Part shown: in pieces, positions 26,072 to 34,070 of the stretch
Numbering within the stretch: position 1 is the first letter of the stretch
How the letters are laid out: the number at the start of each line of letters is the position of its first letter
Source: an uncultured Altererythrobacter sp.
GTDB taxonomy: Bacteria > Pseudomonadota > Alphaproteobacteria > Sphingomonadales > Sphingomonadaceae
Length of the DNA: 64,000 nucleotides
Assembly: GCA_913055875.1 (NCBI GenBank)
Contig: CAJXJY010000010.1
Span: 62,001 to 126,000 of the forward strand
Direction: 5' to 3'
Notes under the pieces: generated by a model
Seen by the model: the letters and a program-made list of their open reading frames with translations, nothing else
Database searches by the model: none
What the model was told of the DNA's origin: nothing
Translations under genes and position numbers: made by a program

Positions 26072-27400
26072 ATGTTCTCTCATAATATCCACGATTTTGA
26101 CGCCGAGCGAGGGGGCGAAAAGCGCGCCTTTGGCGAAGGAATCGTACCGTCGGAGCTCAGCGACGCAATCTCTTCTCCATCCGACACCCGCCGTACCGTC
26201 CTATTGCTGCAGGGGCTTATGGGGCCTCTTTTCCGGCGGCTGGGTCAGGAATTGATTCGATCAGGGCACAAAGTCTACAAGGTCAATTTCAATGGGGGCG
26301 ACCGGCTATTCTGGCGCCTGCCCGGTGGTATCGACTATCGCGATTCGATGGAAAATTGGCCCGATGCACTGCGCGAAATCATTCGCGAGTGTGGCATCAC
26401 CGATGTCGTATTGTTCGGCGATTGCCGCACGCACCACACTGCGGCAACCAAGTTGTGCCGCGAACTGAACGTTCCCGTTCACGTCTTCGAAGAGGGTTAC
26501 ATTCGGCCCGACTGGGTGACGCTTGAGCTCGACGGCGTCAACGGCCATTCGCGCCTGCCTCGCGATCCGGAATGGTACCGCAAAACGGCTGCGACCCTGC
26601 CAGAAATGCCCGAACACAAACAGGTGCCGTCCTCATTTCGCCGGCGCGCATTGGAGGGTCTGATATACAATTTTGCCGACGTGTTGACCCGCTGGCGCTA
26701 TCCCCATTGGTCAAACCACCGCCCGTGGCACCCACTTATCGAAGGGATTGGTTGGGCGCGAAAACTCGCGCGCGGTAAGGCGCGCCGGCAACGATCGGCG
26801 GCTGTGGTTGAGCGACTGCTTGGAACCGACACGCCGTATTTTCTTTTCCCTCTCCAACTCGCGTCGGACGCGCAGATTCGCTTGCATTCGCCATTCGCGA
26901 GCATGACCGATGCCGTGATGATGATACTGCGCTCTTTTGCGGAGAATGCGCCGGAGGGCACGCGCCTACTGGTCAAGGAACACCCACTAGACAATGGCGT
27001 CGTTGACTGGCGGCAGGAAGTCCGGTCGATGGCAGACCTGCTCGGCATTGCCGACCGCGTCGATTACATGAGTTTCGGCGATATAGTGCCAGTCGCAGAG
27101 CGGGCGAAAGGCGTCGTGGTGATCAACAGCACCAGCGGAACGCTCGCACTCGATATGAACGTTCCCGTGATCGCGCTCGGACAGGCGATCTACGACATTC
27201 CCGACATCACCTTCCAAAAGGGGCTGGGCCGCTTTTGGACCGAGGCGACCCCGCCGGATCGCACAACGTTCAACGCGTTTCGCCGCGTTCTGGTCGAGCG
27301 CTGTTTGATCCCCGGAGGATTTTTCTCGGAAGAGGCGCTCGACAAGGTTGTCCGTCACGCGGTTGCACGCTTTGAGGGCGAGGGTCTTTTGCCGGAATAA
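26072..27400 (+). CDS. kpsS: capsule KDO-transferase, KpsS-like
   Basis: 442 residues from ATG 26072, preceded by an AAGG-type ribosome-binding site; an upstream extension to 26018 is arginine-rich and unlikely. Family blocks: LLLQGLMGPLFRRLGQEL near residue 48, KVNFNGGDRLFW, VVLFGDCRTHH, HVFEEGYIRPDWVTLE, VKEHPLDNGVVDW, and VVVINSTSGTLALDMNVPV. KpsS adds the first KDO to phosphatidylglycerol and KpsC extends it. It is separated from kpsC by 4.4 kb of other genes, unlike the adjacent kpsC-kpsS of E. coli. It is the last intact capsule gene before the decayed region. Confidence 0.93.
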   Translation: MFSHNIHDFDAERGGEKRAFGEGIVPSELSDAISSPSDTRRTVLLLQGLMGPLFRRLGQELIRSGHKVYKVNFNGGDRLFWRLPGGIDYRDSMENWPDALREIIRECGITDVVLFGDCRTHHTAATKLCRELNVPVHVFEEGYIRPDWVTLELDGVNGHSRLPRDPEWYRKTAATLPEMPEHKQVPSSFRRRALEGLIYNFADVLTRWRYPHWSNHRPWHPLIEGIGWARKLARGKARRQRSAAVVERLLGTDTPYFLFPLQLASDAQIRLHSPFASMTDAVMMILRSFAENAPEGTRLLVKEHPLDNGVVDWRQEVRSMADLLGIADRVDYMSFGDIVPVAERAKGVVVINSTSGTLALDMNVPVIALGQAIYDIPDITFQKGLGRFWTEATPPDRTTFNAFRRVLVERCLIPGGFFSEEALDKVVRHAVARFEGEGLLPE

Positions 27401-27416
27401 ATGCTACTACCTGCAG

Positions 27417-27548
27417 TCAGCCAGTCGGGACTAATATGTTGTCCAAATTGCGATCCACATACATTTTGTATGGATTGATCCCGACGAAAGCCGCCCGGTT
27501 ATCGGTCACGATCGTGATTTCCTGTTCCCCAGATTCATCAGAAGGCTT
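27417..27548 (-). pseudogene. C-terminal gene remnant (possibly M1-type peptidase/ABC permease)
   Basis: The minus strand is open for 43 codons ending at TGA 27417-27419 and reads EQEITIVTDNRAAFVGINPY then KMYVDRNLDN. The AFVGINPY...DRN pattern resembles the extreme C-terminus of M1-aminopeptidase/ABC-permease fusion proteins (G-I/V-D-P-Y...D-R-x-x-D-D-N); this is recalled similarity, not a search result. An in-frame stop lies just upstream, so nothing else of the gene remains in this frame. Confidence 0.4.
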
Positions 27549-27691
27549 TCAAGCAGGATCACGTTTTTCTGCTGCGAACTCGTCGCCCATTGAACATTCG
27601 TGAAGAGCCTGGTTCCGATCTGGTCGTTGAGATATGCCTCGATTGCGGCACCTTCGCCATCGGCATCATGAATCGCTCGCGGGATTGCCGG
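27506..27691 (-). pseudogene. gene fragment truncated by the IS3 element, family unknown
   Basis: An open minus-strand frame enters from the left end of the IS and reads PAIPRAIHDADGEGAAIEAY then LNDQIGTRLFTN before a stop at 27506. The composition looks like coding sequence. It overlaps the preceding remnant in another frame; a single frameshift around 27540-27550 would join the two. I do not recognise the family. Confidence 0.35.
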
Positions 27692-27756
27692 TGACGTGAC
27701 CCCCTGATTTTCCTCCAAGCTTGATTAGAGTCCGGCCCTACGAGAAGGACGGACAG

Positions 27757-28023
27757 ATGAAGCGAACGAGGTTCACGGAAGAGCAGATCATTGGCGTGCT
27801 GAAGGAAGCGGAGGCCGGGGCGAAGACCGCCGACTTGGCTCGGCGGCATGGTGTATCCGAGGCAACGATCTACAATTGGAAGGCCAAGTATGGCGGGCTG
27901 GAAGTATCTGAGGCGAGGCGCCTGCGGACACTCGAGGCCGAGAACGCGAAGCTCAAGCGGCTTCTGGCCGATGCGATGCTGGACCAGGCTGCCTTGAAGG
28001 ATTTTTTGGCAAAAAAGTTCTGA
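27757..28023 (+). CDS. IS3-family transposase orfA
   Basis: 88 residues starting MKRTRFTEEQIIGVLKEAE with an HTH of the transposase-8 type (DLARRHGVSEATIYNWKAKYGG) and a C-terminal leucine-zipper-like region (LRTLEAENAKLKRLL). OrfA provides DNA binding and joins orfB by programmed -1 frameshifting to make the full transposase. Its end overlaps the slippery sequence at 28011-28017. Confidence 0.92.
   Translation: MKRTRFTEEQIIGVLKEAEAGAKTADLARRHGVSEATIYNWKAKYGGLEVSEARRLRTLEAENAKLKRLLADAMLDQAALKDFLAKKF
28011..28017 (+). promoter_or_regulatory. -1 frameshift slippery heptamer A-AAA-AAG
   Basis: The heptamer AAAAAAG lies at the end of orfA in the phase A_AAA_AAG. A -1 slip there moves the ribosome from the orfA frame into the orfB frame (next codons GTT CTG ACG), as in other IS3 elements. 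Confidence 0.8.
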
Positions 28024-28926
28024 CGCCCGCCGCCAAGCGGGAAGCTGTCGCTCATCTCCAGGTATGTCACGGGATGAGCGAACGGCGGGCGTGCCGTGTC
28101 ATTGATGCCGATCGCAAGAGCATGCGTTACCGTTCTACCCGGGACGATGATGCCGGTCTGCGCGAGAAGCTGCGCGAACTGGCCAACCAGCGTCGCCGGT
28201 TCGGCTATCGGCGTTTGCATATTGCTGCGCCGCGAGGGGATCATGATCAACCGGAAGAAGACCCAGCGGCTTGATCGCGAGGAAGGCTTGGCGGTCAGGC
28301 GACGACGGAGCCGCAGGCGTGCTGTTGGCACAAGAGCACCTGCTCCGGTTCTGGCTCTGCCGAACCAGCGCTGGAGCCTCGACTTCGTCCATGATCAGAT
28401 AGCCTCGGGCAGACGGTTCCGGATCCTCAACGTGGTCGATGACGTGACGAGGGAGTGCCTGGCCGCAGTGCCGGACACCTCGATCTCGGGGCACCGTGTC
28501 GTGCGCGAGCTGACCCGGCTGATCGCCCAGCGGGGCAAGCCCGGCATGATCGTCAGCGATAATGGGACTGAGCTCACCAGCAACGCCGTGCTGGCCTGGT
28601 GCGGCGAGATCGGCGTTGAGTGGCATTACATCGCTCCGGGCAAGCCGATGCAGAATGGCTATGTCGAGAGCTTCAACGGCCGCATGCGTGACGAGCTTCT
28701 CAACGAGACGCTGTTCATGAGCATGGCCCATGCCCGTGTCGAGATCGCGGCTTGGGCGGAAGACTACAACCGGGAGAGACCGCACTCATCCCTTGGCTAC
28801 GCAACCCCGGCGGCATTCGCCGCCAAACTGGATAAGCAATGGCCTGCTTCGCTACGCCCTACGGGCTCCGCTACGCAGCCCATTGCTTCAACCGCGCTCA
28901 TGCGCAAAACAACCGCCCGGCTCTAA
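28020..28926 (+). pseudogene. IS3-family transposase orfB, frameshifted
   Basis: The integrase-core protein is split between two frames. The first part (HTH_21 region, [20 protein letters not shown] to RFGYRRLHI) ends about 28220. The second part continues in the +1-related frame with [17 protein letters not shown] and contains the DDE core: WSLDFVHDQ (first Asp), [10 protein letters not shown] (second Asp), [14 protein letters not shown] (Glu), and ERPHSSLGY. The junction CATATTGCTG looks like loss of one base from a His-Ile-Leu-Leu coding run near 28220. A sequencing error cannot be excluded, but the break predicts a non-functional transposase. Confidence 0.85.
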
Positions 28927-28958
28927 TCCCAGCTGGGGGAAAGCTGGGGGTCACGTCA

Positions 28959-29603
28959 GATGCCGCCCAACGTCGACCCAAAATTCGCCTTGCGGAATCG
29001 GTCGTTTGCGGACCTTCCGCAATTCTTTCCAATCGTCACTTATGAGCGGTATGCGCCCATTGTCTGCGCGAAAGAAATCAAGCTGCTTTGCCGTGAGCTT
29101 CGTAACGCGTCCATTGGGCTCGCGGAGGAAAACGTCGAAGATGTCCGAGCATAGTAGGCTTCGATGCTCGTCGAGAGATCTTACATCGCGCTGTGTTTTC
29201 CAACCGTCTGCGATCTTGACGAGTTCTTCCGTGTCGCATTCCTAGCGAGAATTTATTGCGTTGAAGAAATCGAAGATCGACGTCCACAACCCCCAAATGC
29301 TCAAACTGGCAGTGGCAAGCAGCAAAAGAATATCCCACCACTGGCTTGATGGCAGCGCGGCCAGACCGACAGTTCCTACAAGAGCAAGAACGCCGATTTT
29401 TGATCGTCTTGTCCAAAGCCTAGTGAAGCGAGAGGAGTTTTCAGGGTGCAGAATAGCGGCTACAACCACCTCTGAGGGAAAGCCCGCGAACCAGCGTGTC
29501 GATCTGCTAGCGAAAAGGTCTTCACTGACCCCGTCAGACGCTCGGCACTTTCTGGCAGCTGTACTTCGAGTTCCTGTTTCACGGCGTTGAGTGTCCGTAT
29601 CAT
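28959..29603 (-). pseudogene. decayed gene for a membrane-associated protein, truncated by the IS
   Basis: On the minus strand, ATG 29603 opens MIRTLNAVKQELEVQLPESA and runs in one frame to 29463. An overlapping frame continues with FASRSTRWFAGFPSEVVVAA, two hydrophobic segments (IGVLALVGTVGLAAL and WWDILLLLATASLSIWGLW) and a TAG at 29242. After the TAG the same frame stays open for 95 codons (ECDTEELVKIADGWKTQRD to GEFWVDVGRH) into the IS end. I read it as one gene with a frameshift near 29510, an internal stop, and truncation by the IS. Separate small genes are possible. I do not recognise the family. Confidence 0.45.
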
Positions 29604-29668
29604 TCGCTCTTTGCCTCAGTGGTGGTGGTACGCCAAATGAAGTGCGACACAAACTTAAAGGCAGAACT

Positions 29669-30779
29669 TCAGAGCGCCAATGTCGCAAGAGCTTCCCTCG
29701 CGGCATTAGCGGTCAAATGGCCGTAATGACGCTCGATCATGGCTACCGATGTGTCGGCGAGCTGAGCAACGGTTAGAAGTGGAACGCCTGCAATGACGAG
29801 ATCCGTCAGCACACAGTGTCGCAAAACGTAAGCAGTTGTCCCGGACGGCAACCCGACCTCTGTTCGCGCCTCTTGTATCGGCTTTTGCCATCTCTTGCAC
29901 GTCCATTGATGACCATCCACGGTCGTAAATAGCCAAGCTTGTGGCAGTTTCCCGTCTCCTTGCAGTGCCAAAAAATCAGATGTGTTTTTTGGAAGCGCCA
30001 ATTGGCGTGGCTGACCACTCTTGTCGGACCTAATGGTCAAGGTGCCCATTCTCTCATCGAAGTTGCGAACCGTCAGGGCTGCCAATGCCCCTAGACGTAG
30101 CGGCAGCATGCACATCGCGCAAAAAAATGCCCGCGCATCGGGTGTCATCACATCTAAGAGCCGCTCGCGCTCAGTCTATCGAGATAGATCGTGCGCCTGC
30201 TGTCCGCACCTGCGATTGGCCTGAGCGCCTCTTGCCATGCCGCATCGGTCCCAGGCGTCCCGTCGACCTTTACTCTCTTGAGTGCCGCTCGTAGCGGGAC
30301 CATAGCCCGATTGACTGTCGAGGGTTTTCCGGTGAGCCGGTCTCTCCATTCTTCAAGGTGACGTCGTCTAAGTTTGTCGAGCCTGATATTTGCAATCGGG
30401 TCACTGTAGACGAGTCGCTTTAAGGTCGCCTTGTCGTTGCCCTTGGCGCGGTATACGCGACAGGCATCGGCTACAGTGTCGAGCTTGATGTCTCGATACC
30501 CTCCAGTTTCGACTTCTGACGCGAAGGACTCGGAGAGTTCCTTTGCAACGGCAAAACGCTCGCTTCCCGGAAGATCACCGAGATCACCTAACGACTTCGT
30601 CCGATACTTGCCTCCGTCGTCGTCGAAGACACGCGCGATCCATGTTCCGGCACCCGCGCTAGCCGACGGCCTAAAGCCGAGAAAACTACCTTGTCGGAGG
30701 CGCTGCCATGCGGCTGTTTGCCCGGCTTCGGCTTCAGCTTCGCGCGAACGCCGACCCTGCTCAAATCCACCATACTCAT
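29669..30779 (-). pseudogene. tyrosine-type site-specific recombinase (integrase), two frameshifts
   Basis: Three frame segments together make a full-length phage-type integrase. Segment 1 starts at ATG 30779 (MSMVDLSRVGVRAKLKPKPG). Segment 2 begins near 30706 (WQRLRQGSFLGFRPSASAGA, then an N-terminal SAM-like region with LRRRHLEEWRDRL and TVNRAMVPLRAALKRV). Segment 3, from about 30175 to 29669, is the catalytic domain with the first Arg in LPLRLGALAALTV, YVLRHCVLTDLV, and the nucleophile Tyr in MIERHYGHL. The two breaks need single-base changes. The gene reads away from the tRNA fragment 120 nt upstream. It is the likely former integrase of the island ending here. Confidence 0.85.
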
Positions 30780-30901
30780 TACACCTCCGTGTCGAATTTG
30801 TGTCGAATACATACTGAAACGAACCGAGACAAAGAGATACTCGAAAATGTTAATTTTCAGAGCTTTATGTGTTTCACGGAGTTTCAGGATGTTACGAAAT
30901 C

Positions 30902-30951
30902 CACCCTTCACACGGGTGGGGTCGCAAGTTCAATCCTTGCCGCGCCCACCA
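30902..30951 (+). other. 3' half of a tRNA-Val(CAC) gene (attachment-site duplicate)
   Basis: The geometry is exact for the 3' half of a tRNA: anticodon stem CACCC/GGGTG (30902-30906, 30914-30918) with loop TTCACAC (anticodon CAC), variable loop GGGTC, T-arm stem GCAAG/CTTGC with loop TTCAATC (30924-30940), acceptor strand CGCGCCC (30941-30947), discriminator A, and CCA at 30949-30951. The matching 5' strand GGGCGCG and a D-arm are absent upstream. Such 3' duplicates mark the far end of elements integrated by tyrosine recombinases into tRNA genes; the decayed integrase lies next to it. Confidence 0.85.
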
Positions 30952-31130
30952 TCTTTTCAATGACTTAGAAGAGATGGCATGGGAATCCATGAAAAAACAT
31001 GGAAAATGCGGCGGGTCATGGCCGCTATACCGTTCAAGGCTTTCGGCATCGAAACGGCCTAGACAGCACGTCGGCCCCTGTGGCGATACAGGTCCGTTTA
31101 AAGGCGCCATACAGAGTCCCGTCGCCGGTA
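30952..31130. other. non-coding stretch right of the attachment site
   Basis: No gene, tRNA or convincing terminator seen. Open frames here are short or extend as antisense shadows of the VCBS gene. Confidence 0.6.
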
Positions 31131-32711
31131 TCAGTGCTGCTTGTTGGGTGCTACGAGCGTGCGCTCGTGCCCGTACCGCTCGATCCAGTCGGAAGGCGGG
31201 AGCGGCAACGGTCGGCTCTCGTTCGAACGGGCGGGAGCGAAGGACGCCACAGGTCCGGGCGTGCGCACCTGCTCGAGCCAGAAGACACCGTCGTAGGAAC
31301 CGCTGTTCCCCCGGGTCGCGACGAAATCCATGTCGCCGTCGCCGTCCATGTCGCGCGCGATGAAGCCGTCATACATGCCCCGCACCCGGCGCGAGATATC
31401 GTGGCGCGTCCACTGCGCTCGCGGGTCGCCGGGGTTCTCGAACCAGGCGATCCGCCCGACGGTCGAGGACGCGGTCACGCTCGGGCTGTCCTCGTCGCGC
31501 GCGGCATCGGAATAGCCGCCATCGAGGATGTTCAGGCCCGAATAGCCGCCGGTTATCGCGTCGAGGTCGCCGTCGCCGTCGAGATCGGCGAGTTCGATGC
31601 CGATCACCATGTCGGGCCGGATGTCGCCGATGCGGAAATAGGTCCAAGACTCTGCCAGGTCGTCGGGCTGGCGCAACCATCCGAGCGCGGGCAGGCCGAG
31701 CCGCGCGCGCGGGTCCCCGCAATCCTCCGCCACGCCGACGACGAGGTCGAGCCGTCCGTCGCCATCGAGATCGGCGAAGACCGACTGGAAGGCGCCCGAA
31801 CTCAGCTTGCAGTCCGTCAGGGCTTCGGTGCCGGCTTCGATAACGACGGGGTACGGCCGGATATTCACGGTGCCGTCCGGTTCGAGGCCCGCATTCTCGA
31901 GCAGGTAGATTTTCTGCAGCAGCCGGGCCGCGGCGAGCACGTCGAAATCGCCGTCGCCGTCGATGTCCACCGGCATCGCGGTGTTCGGCACATCCCTGGC
32001 GAACAGCACCTGCTCGTCCCACGACGCGTCGTCGAGCGGATCGCCGGCGATGGTGAACAGCGACGTCGTCCGGTCGGCGCGCGGCGCGTCGGGGTCGATG
32101 ATATCGGCCGCGCCCTTGTTGGCGCCGATCACGTCGGGGCGACCGTCGCCGGTGATGTCCTCGATGAACACCCTGAGCCAAGACCCGCGCCCCTGCGTTA
32201 CCTGTGGCACGAGATGCTGCCACTCGCCCGTGCGGGCCGCTTGGCGAGGGTTTGCGAAAAAGGCGAGATGCGCTTCCTCGCAGGCCGCCACCAGATCGAG
32301 CCAGCCGTCGCCGTTCAGATCGCCGATCGCGACATCCTCGATCGCCCCCACAGTGTCGCCCGCCGCGATCGTGACCAGTTCCCATCGGTCGGGATCGGCG
32401 GTGCCGAACGCGATCCGCAGATGGTTCGAATCCTCGTGTACCGAAACGATGTCGAGTATCCCGTCGCGGTCGATATCGGCCATGGCAAGGCCGTCGCCGC
32501 CGCGTATCGGGACCCCGCCGTTGAGTGCTTCGTCGTCGACACGGTGTTCGCGCCACGAGATATGGCGCCCGTCGGGCGTCGTCGCGCGTGTCGGCGTGTC
32601 GGCTACGGTCTGCACTGCCGGCAAAGGCAGAGCCCCATCCGACACCCGGCATCCCGCCATCGCAAGCGGGAGAAGCAGGAGCAGAAGCAGGCTAGCACGA
32701 CTTGGCCGCAT
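31131..32711 (-). CDS. FG-GAP/VCBS-repeat lipoprotein
   Basis: 526-residue precursor. The signal peptide ends with the lipobox LAMAGC (Cys near 21). The mature protein carries repeated calcium-binding-like blades: MADIDRDGILDIV, IGDLNGDGWLDLV, FIEDITGDGRPDVIG, VDIDGDGDFDVLA, FADLDGDGRLDLVVG, LADLDGDGDLDAITGG, and RDMDGDGDMDFVATRG, consistent with a seven- or eight-bladed beta-propeller. It is probably an outer-membrane or periplasmic anchored protein. It is last in a minus-strand run behind an MFS transporter (6 nt gap), so it is presumably part of the same uptake or catabolic unit. A substrate-binding or scaffold function is inference. Confidence 0.85.
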   Translation of the reverse strand: MRPSRASLLLLLLLPLAMAGCRVSDGALPLPAVQTVADTPTRATTPDGRHISWREHRVDDEALNGGVPIRGGDGLAMADIDRDGILDIVSVHEDSNHLRIAFGTADPDRWELVTIAAGDTVGAIEDVAIGDLNGDGWLDLVAACEEAHLAFFANPRQAARTGEWQHLVPQVTQGRGSWLRVFIEDITGDGRPDVIGANKGAADIIDPDAPRADRTTSLFTIAGDPLDDASWDEQVLFARDVPNTAMPVDIDGDGDFDVLAAARLLQKIYLLENAGLEPDGTVNIRPYPVVIEAGTEALTDCKLSSGAFQSVFADLDGDGRLDLVVGVAEDCGDPRARLGLPALGWLRQPDDLAESWTYFRIGDIRPDMVIGIELADLDGDGDLDAITGGYSGLNILDGGYSDAARDEDSPSVTASSTVGRIAWFENPGDPRAQWTRHDISRRVRGMYDGFIARDMDGDGDMDFVATRGNSGSYDGVFWLEQVRTPGPVASFAPARSNESRPLPLPPSDWIERYGHERTLVAPNKQH

Positions 32712-32717
32712 GCGCGA

Positions 32718-34022
32718 TCAGCCGTCCAGCGGTGCGTTGGCCGGGCTCGCCTCGAGATCGGCGCGGATCGAGCGCGAAGCGAGCAGGTAGTGGACCGTGC
32801 CCCACAGCGATGCCGCAGCCCCCGTCAGCAGCATCGCGAAGCCCAGCGCCCCGTCCATCTCTATCCCCGTGAAGCGATCGCTCAGATAACCCACGATCAG
32901 CGGGCCGAGACCGAGGCCGATCAGGTTGATGAAGAAGAAAAAGATCGCCGAAGTCAACGCGCGCATCCGCAGCCCGACCAGCCCGTGCGAAACCGCCAGC
33001 ACCGGTCCGAGATAGGATGCCGACAGGAAATGGAACACGCCGGTCAACAGCAGCGCGAACAGCATCGTCTCGGTGGTGAGCATGACCAGCAGCACGGGTG
33101 TGATCGCGCACATCAGGATCGCCGGGCCCCAGACGTACCAGCGCGCGTCGCGCTGCCCCAGCCGGTCGGTCATCCAGCCGCCGAAGAACGATCCTGCACC
33201 GCCGCCGAAGCCTGCGGTGAGCGCCATCCACACGCCCAGCTCGGCCAGCCCGATATCGAAAGTGCGCAGGAAGTAGGACGGCAGCCAGTTGCCGATGGCG
33301 TAGATCACCAGCGCCTGCAGGCTGCCGGCCAGCGCGAGATTGCGGAAGGTCATGCGCGACCACAGGAAGCGCAGCACTTCCATGAAGGGCGGTGCCGGTG
33401 CGGCGTCCTGCTCGCGCTTCTCCGACCAGCCGCGGATCGGTTCCTTCACGGTCAGCCGGAGGAACAGCGCGACCGCGACGCCGGGCAGACCGACGACGAA
33501 GAACGCCATCCGCCAGCCGAACGCCTCGGCGATCCAGCCGCCCAGCGCGAAACCGGTCAGGATGCCGATATAGATGCCGATCGAATAGACCGACAGCGCG
33601 GTCGCGCGGTCCTTCTTCTCGAAGATGTCGGAGATCATCGAATGCGCCGGCGGGCTGCCGCCGGCCTCGCCCACGCCGACCCCGATCCGCGCGAGCAGCA
33701 GATGGAGGTAGTTCTGCGCCAGCCCGCTGACCGCGGTCATCATGCTCCACACGGTCAGCGCGAGCGCGATGATCGAGCGCCGCGTGCCCTTGTCCGCCCA
33801 GCGCGCGATCGGAATGCCGCAGGAGACGTAGAACAGCGCGAAGGCGAAACCCGACAGCAGGCCGAGCTGGGTGTCGGACAGGTCGAGCTCGAGCTTGATC
33901 TGCTCCTGCAGGATGACGAGCAGCTGCCGGTCGACGAAATTGAGCGCGTAGACGAGCGTCAGCACCGCCAGCACGAAATAGCGGTAGGACGGCTTCGCAT
34001 AGGGCGTGGTCGTCGTGGTCAT
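32718..34022 (-). CDS. MFS transporter, spinster-like
   Basis: 434 residues with 12 predicted membrane segments. The N-terminal NFVDRQLLVILQEQIKLELD and LARIGVGVGEAGGSPPAHSM blocks and the loop DKGTRRSIIA are typical of the spinster-type MFS group that is abundant in sphingomonads. It probably carries a product of the two esterases, or an aromatic/organic acid, across the inner membrane. It lies 48 nt downstream of the esterase stop. Confidence 0.88.
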   Translation of the reverse strand: MTTTTTPYAKPSYRYFVLAVLTLVYALNFVDRQLLVILQEQIKLELDLSDTQLGLLSGFAFALFYVSCGIPIARWADKGTRRSIIALALTVWSMMTAVSGLAQNYLHLLLARIGVGVGEAGGSPPAHSMISDIFEKKDRATALSVYSIGIYIGILTGFALGGWIAEAFGWRMAFFVVGLPGVAVALFLRLTVKEPIRGWSEKREQDAAPAPPFMEVLRFLWSRMTFRNLALAGSLQALVIYAIGNWLPSYFLRTFDIGLAELGVWMALTAGFGGGAGSFFGGWMTDRLGQRDARWYVWGPAILMCAITPVLLVMLTTETMLFALLLTGVFHFLSASYLGPVLAVSHGLVGLRMRALTSAIFFFFINLIGLGLGPLIVGYLSDRFTGIEMDGALGFAMLLTGAAASLWGTVHYLLASRSIRADLEASPANAPLDG

Positions 34023-34070
34023 TCGAAAGTCCTCTCCGTCAAAACCTGCGCGGCTTGCCGCGTTCTTTCT

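Larger units (their letters stand above)
27692..28958 (+). mobile_element. IS3-family insertion sequence
   Basis: About 1267 bp bounded by inverted repeats: TGACGTGACCCCC at 27692-27704 and its exact complement at 28946-28958, with similarity continuing inward to about 37 bp. It contains orfA and orfB in the standard IS3 arrangement. The flanking bases show no 3-4 bp target duplication (CGG on the left, GAT on the right), and both flanks are gene fragments, so a deletion or recombination next to the element is likely. The transposase has a frameshift, so the copy is probably inactive on its own. Confidence 0.92.
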
